Shown here piece by piece: positions 27,491-35,487 of a DNA stretch of 64,000 bases (within the stretch, counting starts at the first letter, position 1; each line of letters opens with the position of its first letter). Source of the DNA: Campylobacter concisus (GTDB lineage Bacteria > Campylobacterota > Campylobacteria > Campylobacterales > Campylobacteraceae). The notes beneath the pieces are model-generated. The model had not been told where the DNA came from and did not search any database. It saw only the letters and a list, made by a program, of their open reading frames with translations. The stretch lies in NCBI RefSeq assembly GCF_015230015.1, contig NZ_JAAKZC010000003.1, forward strand, positions 62,001 to 126,000. The letters run 5' to 3'. The position numbers and the translations under genes were made by a program.

Positions 27491-27697
27491 ATGCAAGGAT
27501 CAAGAAGAGATTTTCTTAAAAAATCTCTAAAAGTCGGTGCTGCCAGCGGAGTACTCGCAGTCTCAGCCGTAGCAAAAGTGACTAGCGATGACTTGGCTCC
27601 TGATGACAATGGCGTTGTCGTAGGCAAGTCTAACAAAAAAGAGGTGCTTTATAAAAAAAGCAAGAACTGGGAAACCTACTATAAAATCGCATACTAA
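27491..27697 (+). CDS. Small formate dehydrogenase-associated Tat-signal protein (FdhX-like)
   Basis: A 68-residue protein starting with a twin-arginine signal, SRRDFLKKSLKVGAASGVLAVSAVAKV, and a short polar tail ending NWETYYKIAY. It matches the 'formate dehydrogenase region TAT target' family known directly upstream of fdhA in epsilonproteobacteria. Function is unproven; assistance in export or assembly of FdhA is the usual suggestion. Only 11 bases separate it from fdhA, whose N-terminus also has an RR signal. Confidence 0.85.
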   Translation: MQGSRRDFLKKSLKVGAASGVLAVSAVAKVTSDDLAPDDNGVVVGKSNKKEVLYKKSKNWETYYKIAY

Positions 27698-27708
27698 GGG
27701 AGATAACC

Positions 27709-30684
27709 ATGAGTGATGCACGTATAGGAAGACGTTCATTTTTAAAGCTAGCCGCACTAGGTGCAGGCACTACAATGGCTTTTGGACAAAATGATACGAT
27801 AAGACACGCTAGCGCAGAGGAGATAAAAGATCCTTTCCCTGGCTCAAAAAAGGTTAGAACTATTTGTTCTATATGCTCAGCAGGCTGTGGTATCGAAGCT
27901 GAGGTACAAGATGGTGTTTGGGTTCGTCAAGATATGGCGATGTTTCACCCGATATCTCAAGGCTCACACTGCTCAAAAGGTATCGATCAGATCGACCTTA
28001 CGCATAGCAAACAGCGCATCAAATATCCTATGAAAAAAGTTGATGGCAAATGGCAGAGAATTTCATGGGATCAAGCTGTAAATGAGATCGGTGATAAGAT
28101 GCTTCAGATCCGCAAAGAAGATGGTCCTGATAGCGTTATATTCTTAGGATCTGCGAAATTTAACAACGAGCAAGCATATTACTTTAGAAAATTTGCTGCG
28201 TTTTGGGGCACAAACAGCAACGACCACGTAGCAAGAATTTGACATAGCGCAACAGTCGCCGGTGTGGCGAATACTTGGGGTTATGGCGCGATGACAAATC
28301 ACTTTGGAGATATGGCTGCAAATTCAAAATGTATATTTATAATAGGTGCAAATCCAGCTGTGGCAAATCCAGTTGGCGGTATGAAGCATACTTTACAAGC
28401 AAAAGATAGAAACAACGCAAAAGTGATCGTAGCTGATCCAAATTTTACAAAATCAGCCGCTCATGCTGATCTATACCTAAGACAAAGATCAGGTACTGAT
28501 ATAGCGCTTGTTTATGGACTTATCCATATCATCTTAAAAAATGGCTGGGAAGATAAAGAATTTATAAAAAATAGAACTTACGGTATCGACGAGATAGCAA
28601 AAGAGGCTGAGCACTGGACACCAGAGGTCACATCTGACGTTACAGGCGTGCCAGTTGATAAGCTGATAGAGGCTGCAAATATCCTAGCTCACACAAAACC
28701 AGGCACTGTGGTTTGGGCGCTTGGTATCACTCAGCACTCAGTTGGTAGCTCAAATACTAGAATTTTACCTATCTTGCAACTAATCCTAGGCAACATGGGC
28801 AAACCAGGCGGCGGCTGTAACATCATCCGTGGTCACGACAACGTTCAAGGCTCAACCGATATGTGTAACCTCTCAGATAGCTTGCCGATGTACTACGGAC
28901 TAACTGACGCGGCTTGGAAGTATTACTGCCAAGGCTGGGGCGTTGATTATGACGAATTTATCAAACGCTTTGCAGTCTCAACCAAAGAACCAAAACAAGG
29001 CGGTACGCCAGTTAAAAATACTGTTTTTGAAGAGTATTACTACCACGATCCTAAAAACCCAGAGGATAGAAACTGGAGAAATGAAAAAGGCTGGTCACTT
29101 TCAAAATGGTGGCAAGGCGTCTTAAAAGAGGAAAATACCTTTAGCAGTGGTGCGTTAAGAGTTCTTTGGGTTCAAGGAACTGGCCTTACATCTATGGCGC
29201 ACCTAGCTAAAATTCAAGAAGCGGCTTCAAAACTAGATATGATCGTAGTTGCTGAGCCATTTGTAAATGAAATTTCTATCCTTTCAGATAGAAAAGATGG
29301 CGTTTATATCTTGCCAGTGGCAACTGCCTTTGAAAACGAAGGTCACCTAAACGCTACAAACCGCTCAGGTCAGTGGAGAACAAAAGTCGTTGATCCACTT
29401 TATGAGAGCAAGGGCGATCACGAAGTAATGTTTGCATTTGCTAAGAAATTTGGCTTTTACGATGAATACGTAAAAGGCATGAAGATGGCTGTTGTAGATA
29501 GAGAGCTAAAACAAGTTAAAGATGACTTTGTATGGCCAGATGATGCGACAAATGAGATAGCAAGGGTTGGAAATTCTATAGGTCTTGGCGGCAGAACTGC
29601 TGAGATGTTTAGATGTCACCAAGCAAACTGGGATAAATTTGACCCAGATACGCTAATAGGTCTTGGTGGCGAGGTAAAAGGCGAGTACTACGGCAAGCCA
29701 TGGCCAGCATGGGATGAAAAACACCCTGGCACACCGATACTTTACGATATGAGCAAGCCTTATGCAGAGGGCGGCTCTGGCTTTAGAAACCGCTTTGGCT
29801 TAGAGCATAACGGCGTTAGCCAGCTAGCTAGCGAAGAGAGCACACTTGTTGGCTCAGCTATAAAAGGTGGCTACCCACAAATAACTAAAGATAATATAGA
29901 AAAAGTCCTAGGCATCACTCTAACTGAAGAAGAGAGAGCTAAGATAGGAGCTAGCTGGAGTATGGACTACAGCGGTATCATCTTAGAAAAATGCCGTGAA
30001 AAAGGCGTAGTGCCGTATGGTAACGCAAGGGCTAGAGCTATCGTTTGGGAGTTTCTTGACCCTATCCCAAAACATAGAGAGCCTATCCACTCACCACGCT
30101 GGGATCTTGTCCAAAAGTATCCGACATTTGATGATCAAGCTAGAAATTTCCGTGTTTCTACTAAATTTAAGTCAGAGCAACAAGCAAAAGACTGGTCAAA
30201 AGAATTCCCTATCGTATTTAGCACGCAACGCGTCGTAAATTTAAGTGGTGCGGGAATGATCGAAAGAACAAGTAAATACCTCTCAGCTATCACACCTGAG
30301 ATGTTTGCTAACGTCCATCCTGAGCTTGCTTTAAAATACGGCATAAAAGATCGCGATATGATGTGGATCCACAGCCCACAAGGCACGAAGATCAAAGTAA
30401 GATGCTACCACAGCTATATGGTAACTCCAGATAGAATTTGTATGCCTTATAACTTCGCTGGCGTTATGCAAGGTGTCGATCTCTCAGCTCGCTACCCAGA
30501 GGGCACTAAGCCTTATGTTATCGGCGAGAGCTTTAACACAGTTACTAACTACGGATTTGACCCTGTTACTCAAATTTCAGAATTTAACGCAGGTCTTTGC
30601 CGTATAGAAAAAGCTGAAGAGAATACCTTTAAAACGTCGTTTTTTCACGAGTATGGCGAGAGAGACGCCCTAGGTAAAGAGTAA
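27709..30684 (+). CDS. fdhA: Formate dehydrogenase catalytic subunit, selenocysteine-containing (Sec at in-frame TGA)
   Basis: Periplasmic molybdenum/tungsten formate dehydrogenase that oxidises formate to CO2 and passes electrons to quinone. The gene must be read through the TGA at 28240-28242 as selenocysteine (residue 178): VARI-U-HSATVAG matches the ARI-U-H active site of FdnG-type enzymes, and the frame continues to 30684, giving 991 residues. A Tat signal GRRSFLKLAALGAG opens the protein. A 4Fe-4S site follows (CSICSAGCGIEAEV ... GSHCSKG), then molybdopterin-binding regions such as GHDNVQGSTDMCNLSDSLP. The C-terminal cofactor domain contains RIEKAEENTF. Automated callers are likely to split this gene in two or to call it a pseudogene. 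Ribosome-binding site GGGAG precedes the ATG; fdhB follows after 10 bases. Confidence 0.96.
28240..28272 (+). promoter_or_regulatory. Selenocysteine codon and bacterial SECIS-like hairpin in fdhA
   Basis: The TGA is followed after 13 bases by a perfect 5-bp stem TCGCC (28256-28260) and GGCGA (28266-28270) with loop GGTGT. Spacing, short stem and a G-G-U loop resemble the mini-helix of the E. coli fdhF SECIS recognised by SelB. Outer pairing between the TGA side and bases beyond 28272 is weaker and was not modelled. Confidence 0.8.
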
Positions 30685-30694
30685 GGAGAGAAAA

Positions 30695-31255
30695 ATGGCA
30701 AGAATGAAATTTTTTGTAGATACTAATAGATGTATCAGCTGCTTTGGATGTCAAGTCGCCTGCTCTTCTGCTCACGAGCTTCCAGTTGGAATTTATAGAA
30801 GAAAGGTTATCACGCTTCACGATGGCATAGAGGGTAAAGAGGTTTCAACTACTATCGCGTGCCAGCACTGCACCGACGCACCTTGCGAGCAAGTTTGTCC
30901 GGTTGATTGCTTCTACATTAGAGCTGATGGCATCGTGCTTCACGATAAAAACAAGTGCATAGGCTGTGGATACTGCTTATATGCTTGTCCATTTGGTGCG
31001 CCGCAGTTCCCTAAAGACGGGGCATTTGGCGTAAAAGGCGTAATGGATAAATGTACTATGTGTGCAGGCGGTCCAGAGCCAACTAACTCACACGAGGAGA
31101 GAGAGCTTTACGGCCAAAATAGAATGGCTGAGGGCAAAGTGCCTATGTGCGCGGCTATCTGTGCTACAAACGCGCTTTTAGTTGGCGACGCTGCTGAGGT
31201 TTCAAATGTATATCGCAAACGCGTTATGCTAAGAAATACAGGACTAAACGTATAA
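30695..31255 (+). CDS. fdhB: Formate dehydrogenase iron-sulfur subunit
   Basis: Electron-transfer subunit that carries electrons from FdhA. The 186 residues hold four cysteine clusters of the DMSO-reductase beta-subunit type: CISCFGCQVAC, CQHCTDAPCEQVCP, CIGCGYCLYACP and the final CTMCAGG...C...C set. There is no Tat signal or C-terminal membrane helix (FdnH has one), so it is exported as a complex with FdhA, and membrane attachment must come from another protein. No fdhC cytochrome b gene follows: the operon ends in a strong terminator. Confidence 0.93.
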   Translation: MARMKFFVDTNRCISCFGCQVACSSAHELPVGIYRRKVITLHDGIEGKEVSTTIACQHCTDAPCEQVCPVDCFYIRADGIVLHDKNKCIGCGYCLYACPFGAPQFPKDGAFGVKGVMDKCTMCAGGPEPTNSHEERELYGQNRMAEGKVPMCAAICATNALLVGDAAEVSNVYRKRVMLRNTGLNV

Positions 31256-31259
31256 CACT

Positions 31260-31283
31260 AAGGAGGGCGCTTGCTCTCCTTTT
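31260..31283 (+). terminator. Intrinsic terminator of the fdh operon
   Basis: Nine-pair stem AAGGAGGGC / GCTCTCCTT (one G-T wobble) with a GCTT loop and a following T-run, five bases after the fdhB stop. Confidence 0.87.
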
Positions 31284-31486
31284 AAATTTATAAAATTTAA
31301 ATTATCTTTATGATTTTTATAATCTAAAATTTCATCAATAATTTTTCTTATCTATTAAAATTATCAAAAATATATAACTTTTTTATCTTGATATGAAATT
31401 TAACCCTAACCCTCTAAAGCCCTAAATTTACGTAAAGTTGATTATTAGATTGTAAAAAATATTATTTGTGCTTTCAATTTACATTC

Positions 31487-31505
31487 TTTTATGATAATCG
31501 TTTTT
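31487..31505. promoter_or_regulatory. Candidate Fur box upstream of the iron-uptake operon
   Basis: Bases 31487-31505 match the classic 19-base Fur consensus at 13 positions, with an intact TGATAATC core. It lies 66 bases before the FTR1 start, within a 287-bp AT-rich intergenic region that otherwise has no gene. The iron-uptake function of the operon makes Fur control likely. The homologous C. jejuni genes are known to be iron-repressed. Confidence 0.55.
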
Positions 31506-31570
31506 ATTTTAATCAAAGTAAAGCCTTGGTAATATTTCGCTTTAAAATAATCTCACAGGTGGTTTAATTA

Positions 31571-33514
31571 ATGAATAAATTTTTTAAATTTATGCTTATC
31601 ATGCTACTGCCTATCTGGCTTGTGGCAAAAAATGACGACTACACACAAGTCGCAGCTCAGATAAAAGAGTCATTACAAAAAGTAATAACAGAGTATAGAG
31701 CTGGCAACGTCGAGCAAGCAGTTAGCGATACTCAAAATGCTTATTTTGGTCTGTTTGAAGATGTCGAAGCTGGCATCAGAATAAATTTAGGTCAGAAAAA
31801 AGCTTACTCAATGGAGAAGCAGTTTGGCGAGATCAGAAAGGCGATAAAAGCTGGCGAAGCACCAGATGACGTGCAAAAAAGAATAGATCAGATAAATAGC
31901 GAAATCGCTGAAGTTCTGCCAGTTATTTTAAATGGACATAAGCTTGTTGGTGAGTACTCAGACAGCCCAGCACAAGCTGCTGCAAGTGGCTATGATACTT
32001 CTAAATTTATCCCTGAGTGGAAGGTGGCATTTGAAAATTTATCAGCAACTCTTGATAAAGCTATAGCAAGCTACGAGGGTGACAAACAAGATGATGCTAA
32101 AAATTCTATCCAAGATGCTAAATTTAATGATTATAGAAACACCCAACTTGAAATCGCCGTTCGCCAATATATAGAAAATGGTAAAAGCATAGATGCTGAC
32201 ATCCAAAGAAAGATGGGCGAAGCAATAAGCGGCATCACAAATGGCATAACAAAAGATGATTTTAAAACAAAACTAGAAGAGATCAAAAAGCTAGCGTATG
32301 ACGCTATCGCTAAACTTCCAGCTGAAACAGTAAAACTAGCAAAAGTTGATATGAGTAGTGCAGCATCTAGCGATAGCAGCGAAGATAGTGGCACAGACTA
32401 CACTCAAACTGTTAAAAACATAAATGACAAAATTCAAGCAGCCATCGCGCTTTACAAAGGCGGCAATAGCGCTAAAGCTATGGGCGATATCCAAGATATC
32501 TACTTTGATGAGTTTGAAGGTAGCGGCATGGAGAACAAAGTAGGTGCGATAGATGTAAATTTAAAAACAGCTATCGAAGCTACATTTGGTAACCTTGTAG
32601 CCCTTATGAAATCAGGCGCAGACGAAAAAACGCTTGAAGAAAGCGCTAGCAAGATGTCATCTCAGCTAGCAGCGGCACTTGAGAAAACTAGCGGTTCAAG
32701 CTCACCTTGGACACTATTTATCTGGGCGCTAACTATCATCTTAAGAGAGGGCTTTGAAGCTCTTATCATCGTTGCAGCCGTTGTTGCATATCTTGTAAAA
32801 ACTGGCAATGCAAAATCTATGGGCAAAGTCGTATATAGCTCAGTTGGCGTGGCTGTCATCTTAAGCTTTGTTATGGCTTGGATAATGAACATCATCTTTG
32901 GTGAGGCAGCAGGTCAAAAAAGAGAGCTTATGGAAGGCATCACGATGCTTGTTGCAGTGGGACTTCTATTTTACGTTGGCTTCTGGCTTCTTTCAAATGC
33001 TGGCGCTAAAAAATGGAACGACTACATCAAATCACACGTATCTGAGTCTATCTCAAGTGGCTCAAGCACAGCGCTTTGGTGGACTGTATTTTTAGCGGTA
33101 TTTAGAGAGGGCGCTGAGACAGTGCTATTTTATCAAGCACTTATCTTTGACGCAAAAGACTCTGCTGGCTACTCAATGATCGCAGCTGGCTTTGTCGTAG
33201 GTCTTATAGTTCTTTTAATAGTCTATTTCTTATTTAAAATTTTCGCTGTTAAAATTCCTATTAAGCCATTTTTTATATTTACATCAGCGATCATCTTTTA
33301 TATGTCGATCGTCTTTGTTGGCAAGGGCGTTGGCGAGCTAGTTGAGGGCAAAATTTTCATCCCAACTATCATAAAAGGACTAAATTTTCCTGACTGGATG
33401 AGAGACTGGCTAGGACTTATGCCATATTACGAGAGCTTAGTGCCTCAGATCATTATGGTGCTTGCCCTAATTATAGGCATCGTTATCATGAAATCAAAAC
33501 AAAATAAAAACTAA
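31571..33514 (+). CDS. FTR1-family high-affinity iron permease with long periplasmic N-terminal domain
   Basis: Inner-membrane iron permease, partner of P19. After a signal peptide (about residues 1-18), a 370-residue periplasmic region is built from two related units, beginning DYTQVAAQIKESLQ (about residue 23) and DYTQTVKNINDKIQ (about 276), each followed by an AxxxIQ/TQ-x-x-YF-x-x-FE pattern. The membrane domain starts near residue 380 with the two iron-binding signatures REGFE (392-396) and REGAE (512-516), seven or so transmembrane helices, and a C-terminus near the last helix. C. jejuni Cj1658 has the same layout. First gene of an eight-gene run; AGGTGG precedes the ATG. Confidence 0.92.
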   Translation: MNKFFKFMLIMLLPIWLVAKNDDYTQVAAQIKESLQKVITEYRAGNVEQAVSDTQNAYFGLFEDVEAGIRINLGQKKAYSMEKQFGEIRKAIKAGEAPDDVQKRIDQINSEIAEVLPVILNGHKLVGEYSDSPAQAAASGYDTSKFIPEWKVAFENLSATLDKAIASYEGDKQDDAKNSIQDAKFNDYRNTQLEIAVRQYIENGKSIDADIQRKMGEAISGITNGITKDDFKTKLEEIKKLAYDAIAKLPAETVKLAKVDMSSAASSDSSEDSGTDYTQTVKNINDKIQAAIALYKGGNSAKAMGDIQDIYFDEFEGSGMENKVGAIDVNLKTAIEATFGNLVALMKSGADEKTLEESASKMSSQLAAALEKTSGSSSPWTLFIWALTIILREGFEALIIVAAVVAYLVKTGNAKSMGKVVYSSVGVAVILSFVMAWIMNIIFGEAAGQKRELMEGITMLVAVGLLFYVGFWLLSNAGAKKWNDYIKSHVSESISSGSSTALWWTVFLAVFREGAETVLFYQALIFDAKDSAGYSMIAAGFVVGLIVLLIVYFLFKIFAVKIPIKPFFIFTSAIIFYMSIVFVGKGVGELVEGKIFIPTIIKGLNFPDWMRDWLGLMPYYESLVPQIIMVLALIIGIVIMKSKQNKN

Positions 33515-33534
33515 TCTTATATAAAGGAGAGGAT

Positions 33535-34056
33535 ATGAATAAAATTCTTAGTTCAGCTCTAGCACTTAGCTTAGCAGCTGGTTTTGCACTTGCTGGAGAG
33601 CACCCAATCGGCGAGCCTGTAGAGGCTAATGGCATGGAGATAGCTGCAGTTTATCTTGAGCCAATCGACATGGAGCCAAAAGGCGTTGATCTAGCTCCAA
33701 GCTTGGCTGATCTTCACTTAGAAGCTGACATCCACGCTATAAAAGGCAACAAAAACGGCTTTGGCGAAGGCGAGTGGATCCCATATCTAAAGATCAACTA
33801 TGAGCTAAAAAACCTTGATAATGGTAAAACTAAAAAAGGTACATTTATGCCTATGGTTGCAAGCGATGGCCCACACTACGGTGCTAACGTAAAAATGGAT
33901 ACAGGTGTTGGTAACTATGAGCTTAAATTCCACATCGACAATCCAGAAAAACAAGGCTTTGGTCGCCACGCTGACAAAGAGACTGGTGTTGGTAAATGGT
34001 TTGAGCCTTTCACAACAACTTATAAATTTCAATGGACAGGTGGTCCTGTTAAATAA
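33535..34056 (+). CDS. p19: P19 periplasmic iron-transport protein (FetP-like)
   Basis: Periplasmic copper-containing protein of the Tp34/P19 family that supports iron transport with the FTR1 permease. A cleavable signal peptide ends in ALA-GE (residues 20/21). The mature part has the family segments GEHPIGEPVEANGMEIAAVYLEPIDMEP, ADLHLEADIHA, and PMVASDGPHYGANVKM; His and Met in these (as in DLHLEADIHA and FMPMVA) are the known metal ligands. 173 residues is normal. It follows FTR1 after 20 bases with AAAGGAGAGG and is followed directly by a strong terminator hairpin. Confidence 0.95.
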   Translation: MNKILSSALALSLAAGFALAGEHPIGEPVEANGMEIAAVYLEPIDMEPKGVDLAPSLADLHLEADIHAIKGNKNGFGEGEWIPYLKINYELKNLDNGKTKKGTFMPMVASDGPHYGANVKMDTGVGNYELKFHIDNPEKQGFGRHADKETGVGKWFEPFTTTYKFQWTGGPVK

Positions 34057-34063
34057 TCACTTT

Positions 34064-34084
34064 GGGGCGTTTTCGCCCCTTTTT
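34064..34084 (+). terminator. Intrinsic terminator/attenuator inside the iron operon, after p19
   Basis: GGGGCG-TTTT-CGCCCC followed by a run of five T, seven bases after the p19 stop and 24 before the next gene. This is the strongest terminator shape in the window. It should make FTR1-P19 mRNA more abundant than the six downstream genes, unless they have their own promoter, which I do not see. Confidence 0.88.
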
Positions 34085-34107
34085 AAAAATTCTCATAGGG
34101 TTTAGTT

Positions 34108-35487
34108 ATGTCAATTTACTTCTATCAGGTCTTTTTAGCCCTCCTTGGATTTACGCTTTTTGCTGCCTTAAATAACAATGGCAAAAGTTTAAAAACGATC
34201 TTTTTACCATCATTTCTTGGCGTTGTTGCCGGTGTGCTTATCTTTAAAGCTGCTCGTCATGCGCTTGTTGATGACCAGTTTAAAATTTTCATCGATTCAG
34301 TGACACTGGTTTTTCTACTAATTAGCATTTTATGGATATTTTTCGAGCTTAAGATAGCAAAAATCGTAACATTTTTTATTTTAGGCATCGGCTTTGGTTT
34401 TGGTTATAGCTCAAGTAGCGCCTTGTTCCCACTTTTTGGTGGCGAGCTGCTTGACACGCTTTCGGTCATTAGCTTCTTTTTGATGATCTTTGCGATGATC
34501 TTGATACTATTTTTATTTTTCTTTATTTCAAATTTAAAAGCTAGTATCCCATCATTAGTAGCTAAAATTTTAGCTCTTATCACATTAATATTTTTACTAG
34601 TTGATAGAAGCTCGCAAACTGCACTCGAGCTTTTACGTGCAGGCGCTTTAAAGATAAGTAGCGAGCTAAATTCTCAAATTTTATCTATCAGCGCAAAAGG
34701 CATCTATGTCACAGAATTTAGTGCCTATTTTTACATAGTAGTGATCCTACTTTTATGCATAATAGCACTTTGCTTTATGCCAAAAAGTATCGATAAAAAC
34801 GCATTTGGCTCTATCAAATACCGCTTTACAAAAGCCATTAGAGAAAATGTCTTTGACAATGCAAAATTTGCATTTTGCAGCGTTTTAATAGCGCTTGGCT
34901 TTTCACTTTATTATGATCTTTACGCATCTCGCCCACCTCAAATTTCAGAGCCAATATTGGTTGAGCCAGTGGGAGATAAATTTATATTTGATGTTGATAT
35001 GTTAAAAGATAATGAACTTCACAGATTTGCCTACATCACAGATGAGGGCAAGCAGATAAGATTTTTCTTGCTAAACCGCTTTAGCGACCGCCCATCTCCT
35101 GTCATCGTCTTTGACTCATGTATGATATGCGGCGATATGGGCTACATAAAAAGAGGAAATGATCTTATTTGTATCTCTTGTAATGTTAGAATTTTCTTGC
35201 CGTCAGTTGGTAAAGAGGGTGGTTGTAACCCGATCCCTATGGCATTTACCTTTGATGGTAAAAATATCATAGTTGATTATAAAACGATCGTCGCAGGGGC
35301 AAACTACTTTAGTAAGGTTGTCGAAAAGATGGTGCTTGATCCTGTAAGCCACAAAAAGGTGAGCAATCTTGATTCAAGATCATATTTATACTACGGACGC
35401 ACATATTTCTTTGAGAGCAACGAAACTCAGGCGAAATTTGAAGCAAATCCAGAAAAATATGTAGAAACAAATGGAACGTTAAAATGA
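34108..35487 (+). CDS. DUF2318 Fe-S-type membrane protein with C-terminal YHS domain
   Basis: Membrane protein of the P19/FTR1 operon (Cj1660 counterpart), 459 residues, biochemical role unproven. About seven transmembrane segments fill residues 1-290. The soluble part that follows has the DUF2318 cysteines FDSCMICGDMGYI and CISCNVRI, then GGCNPIPM, likely a metal or heme/Fe-S site. The C-terminal 60 residues (MVLDPVSHKKVS ... YYGRTYFFES ... FEANPEKYVE) fit the YHS domain, a small metal-binding module seen in copper ATPases. The combination points to a redox or metal-transfer step between P19 and the cytoplasm. Its end overlaps the next gene by four bases. Confidence 0.83.
   Translation: MSIYFYQVFLALLGFTLFAALNNNGKSLKTIFLPSFLGVVAGVLIFKAARHALVDDQFKIFIDSVTLVFLLISILWIFFELKIAKIVTFFILGIGFGFGYSSSSALFPLFGGELLDTLSVISFFLMIFAMILILFLFFFISNLKASIPSLVAKILALITLIFLLVDRSSQTALELLRAGALKISSELNSQILSISAKGIYVTEFSAYFYIVVILLLCIIALCFMPKSIDKNAFGSIKYRFTKAIRENVFDNAKFAFCSVLIALGFSLYYDLYASRPPQISEPILVEPVGDKFIFDVDMLKDNELHRFAYITDEGKQIRFFLLNRFSDRPSPVIVFDSCMICGDMGYIKRGNDLICISCNVRIFLPSVGKEGGCNPIPMAFTFDGKNIIVDYKTIVAGANYFSKVVEKMVLDPVSHKKVSNLDSRSYLYYGRTYFFESNETQAKFEANPEKYVETNGTLK

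Noticed and set aside
28264-30684. Open frame starting at GTG 28264 as a separate gene, with 27709-28242 as a truncated gene
   Set aside because: The frames are identical in phase and join through TGA in the conserved ARI-U-H context; GTG 28264 has no ribosome-binding site and falls in the SECIS loop.
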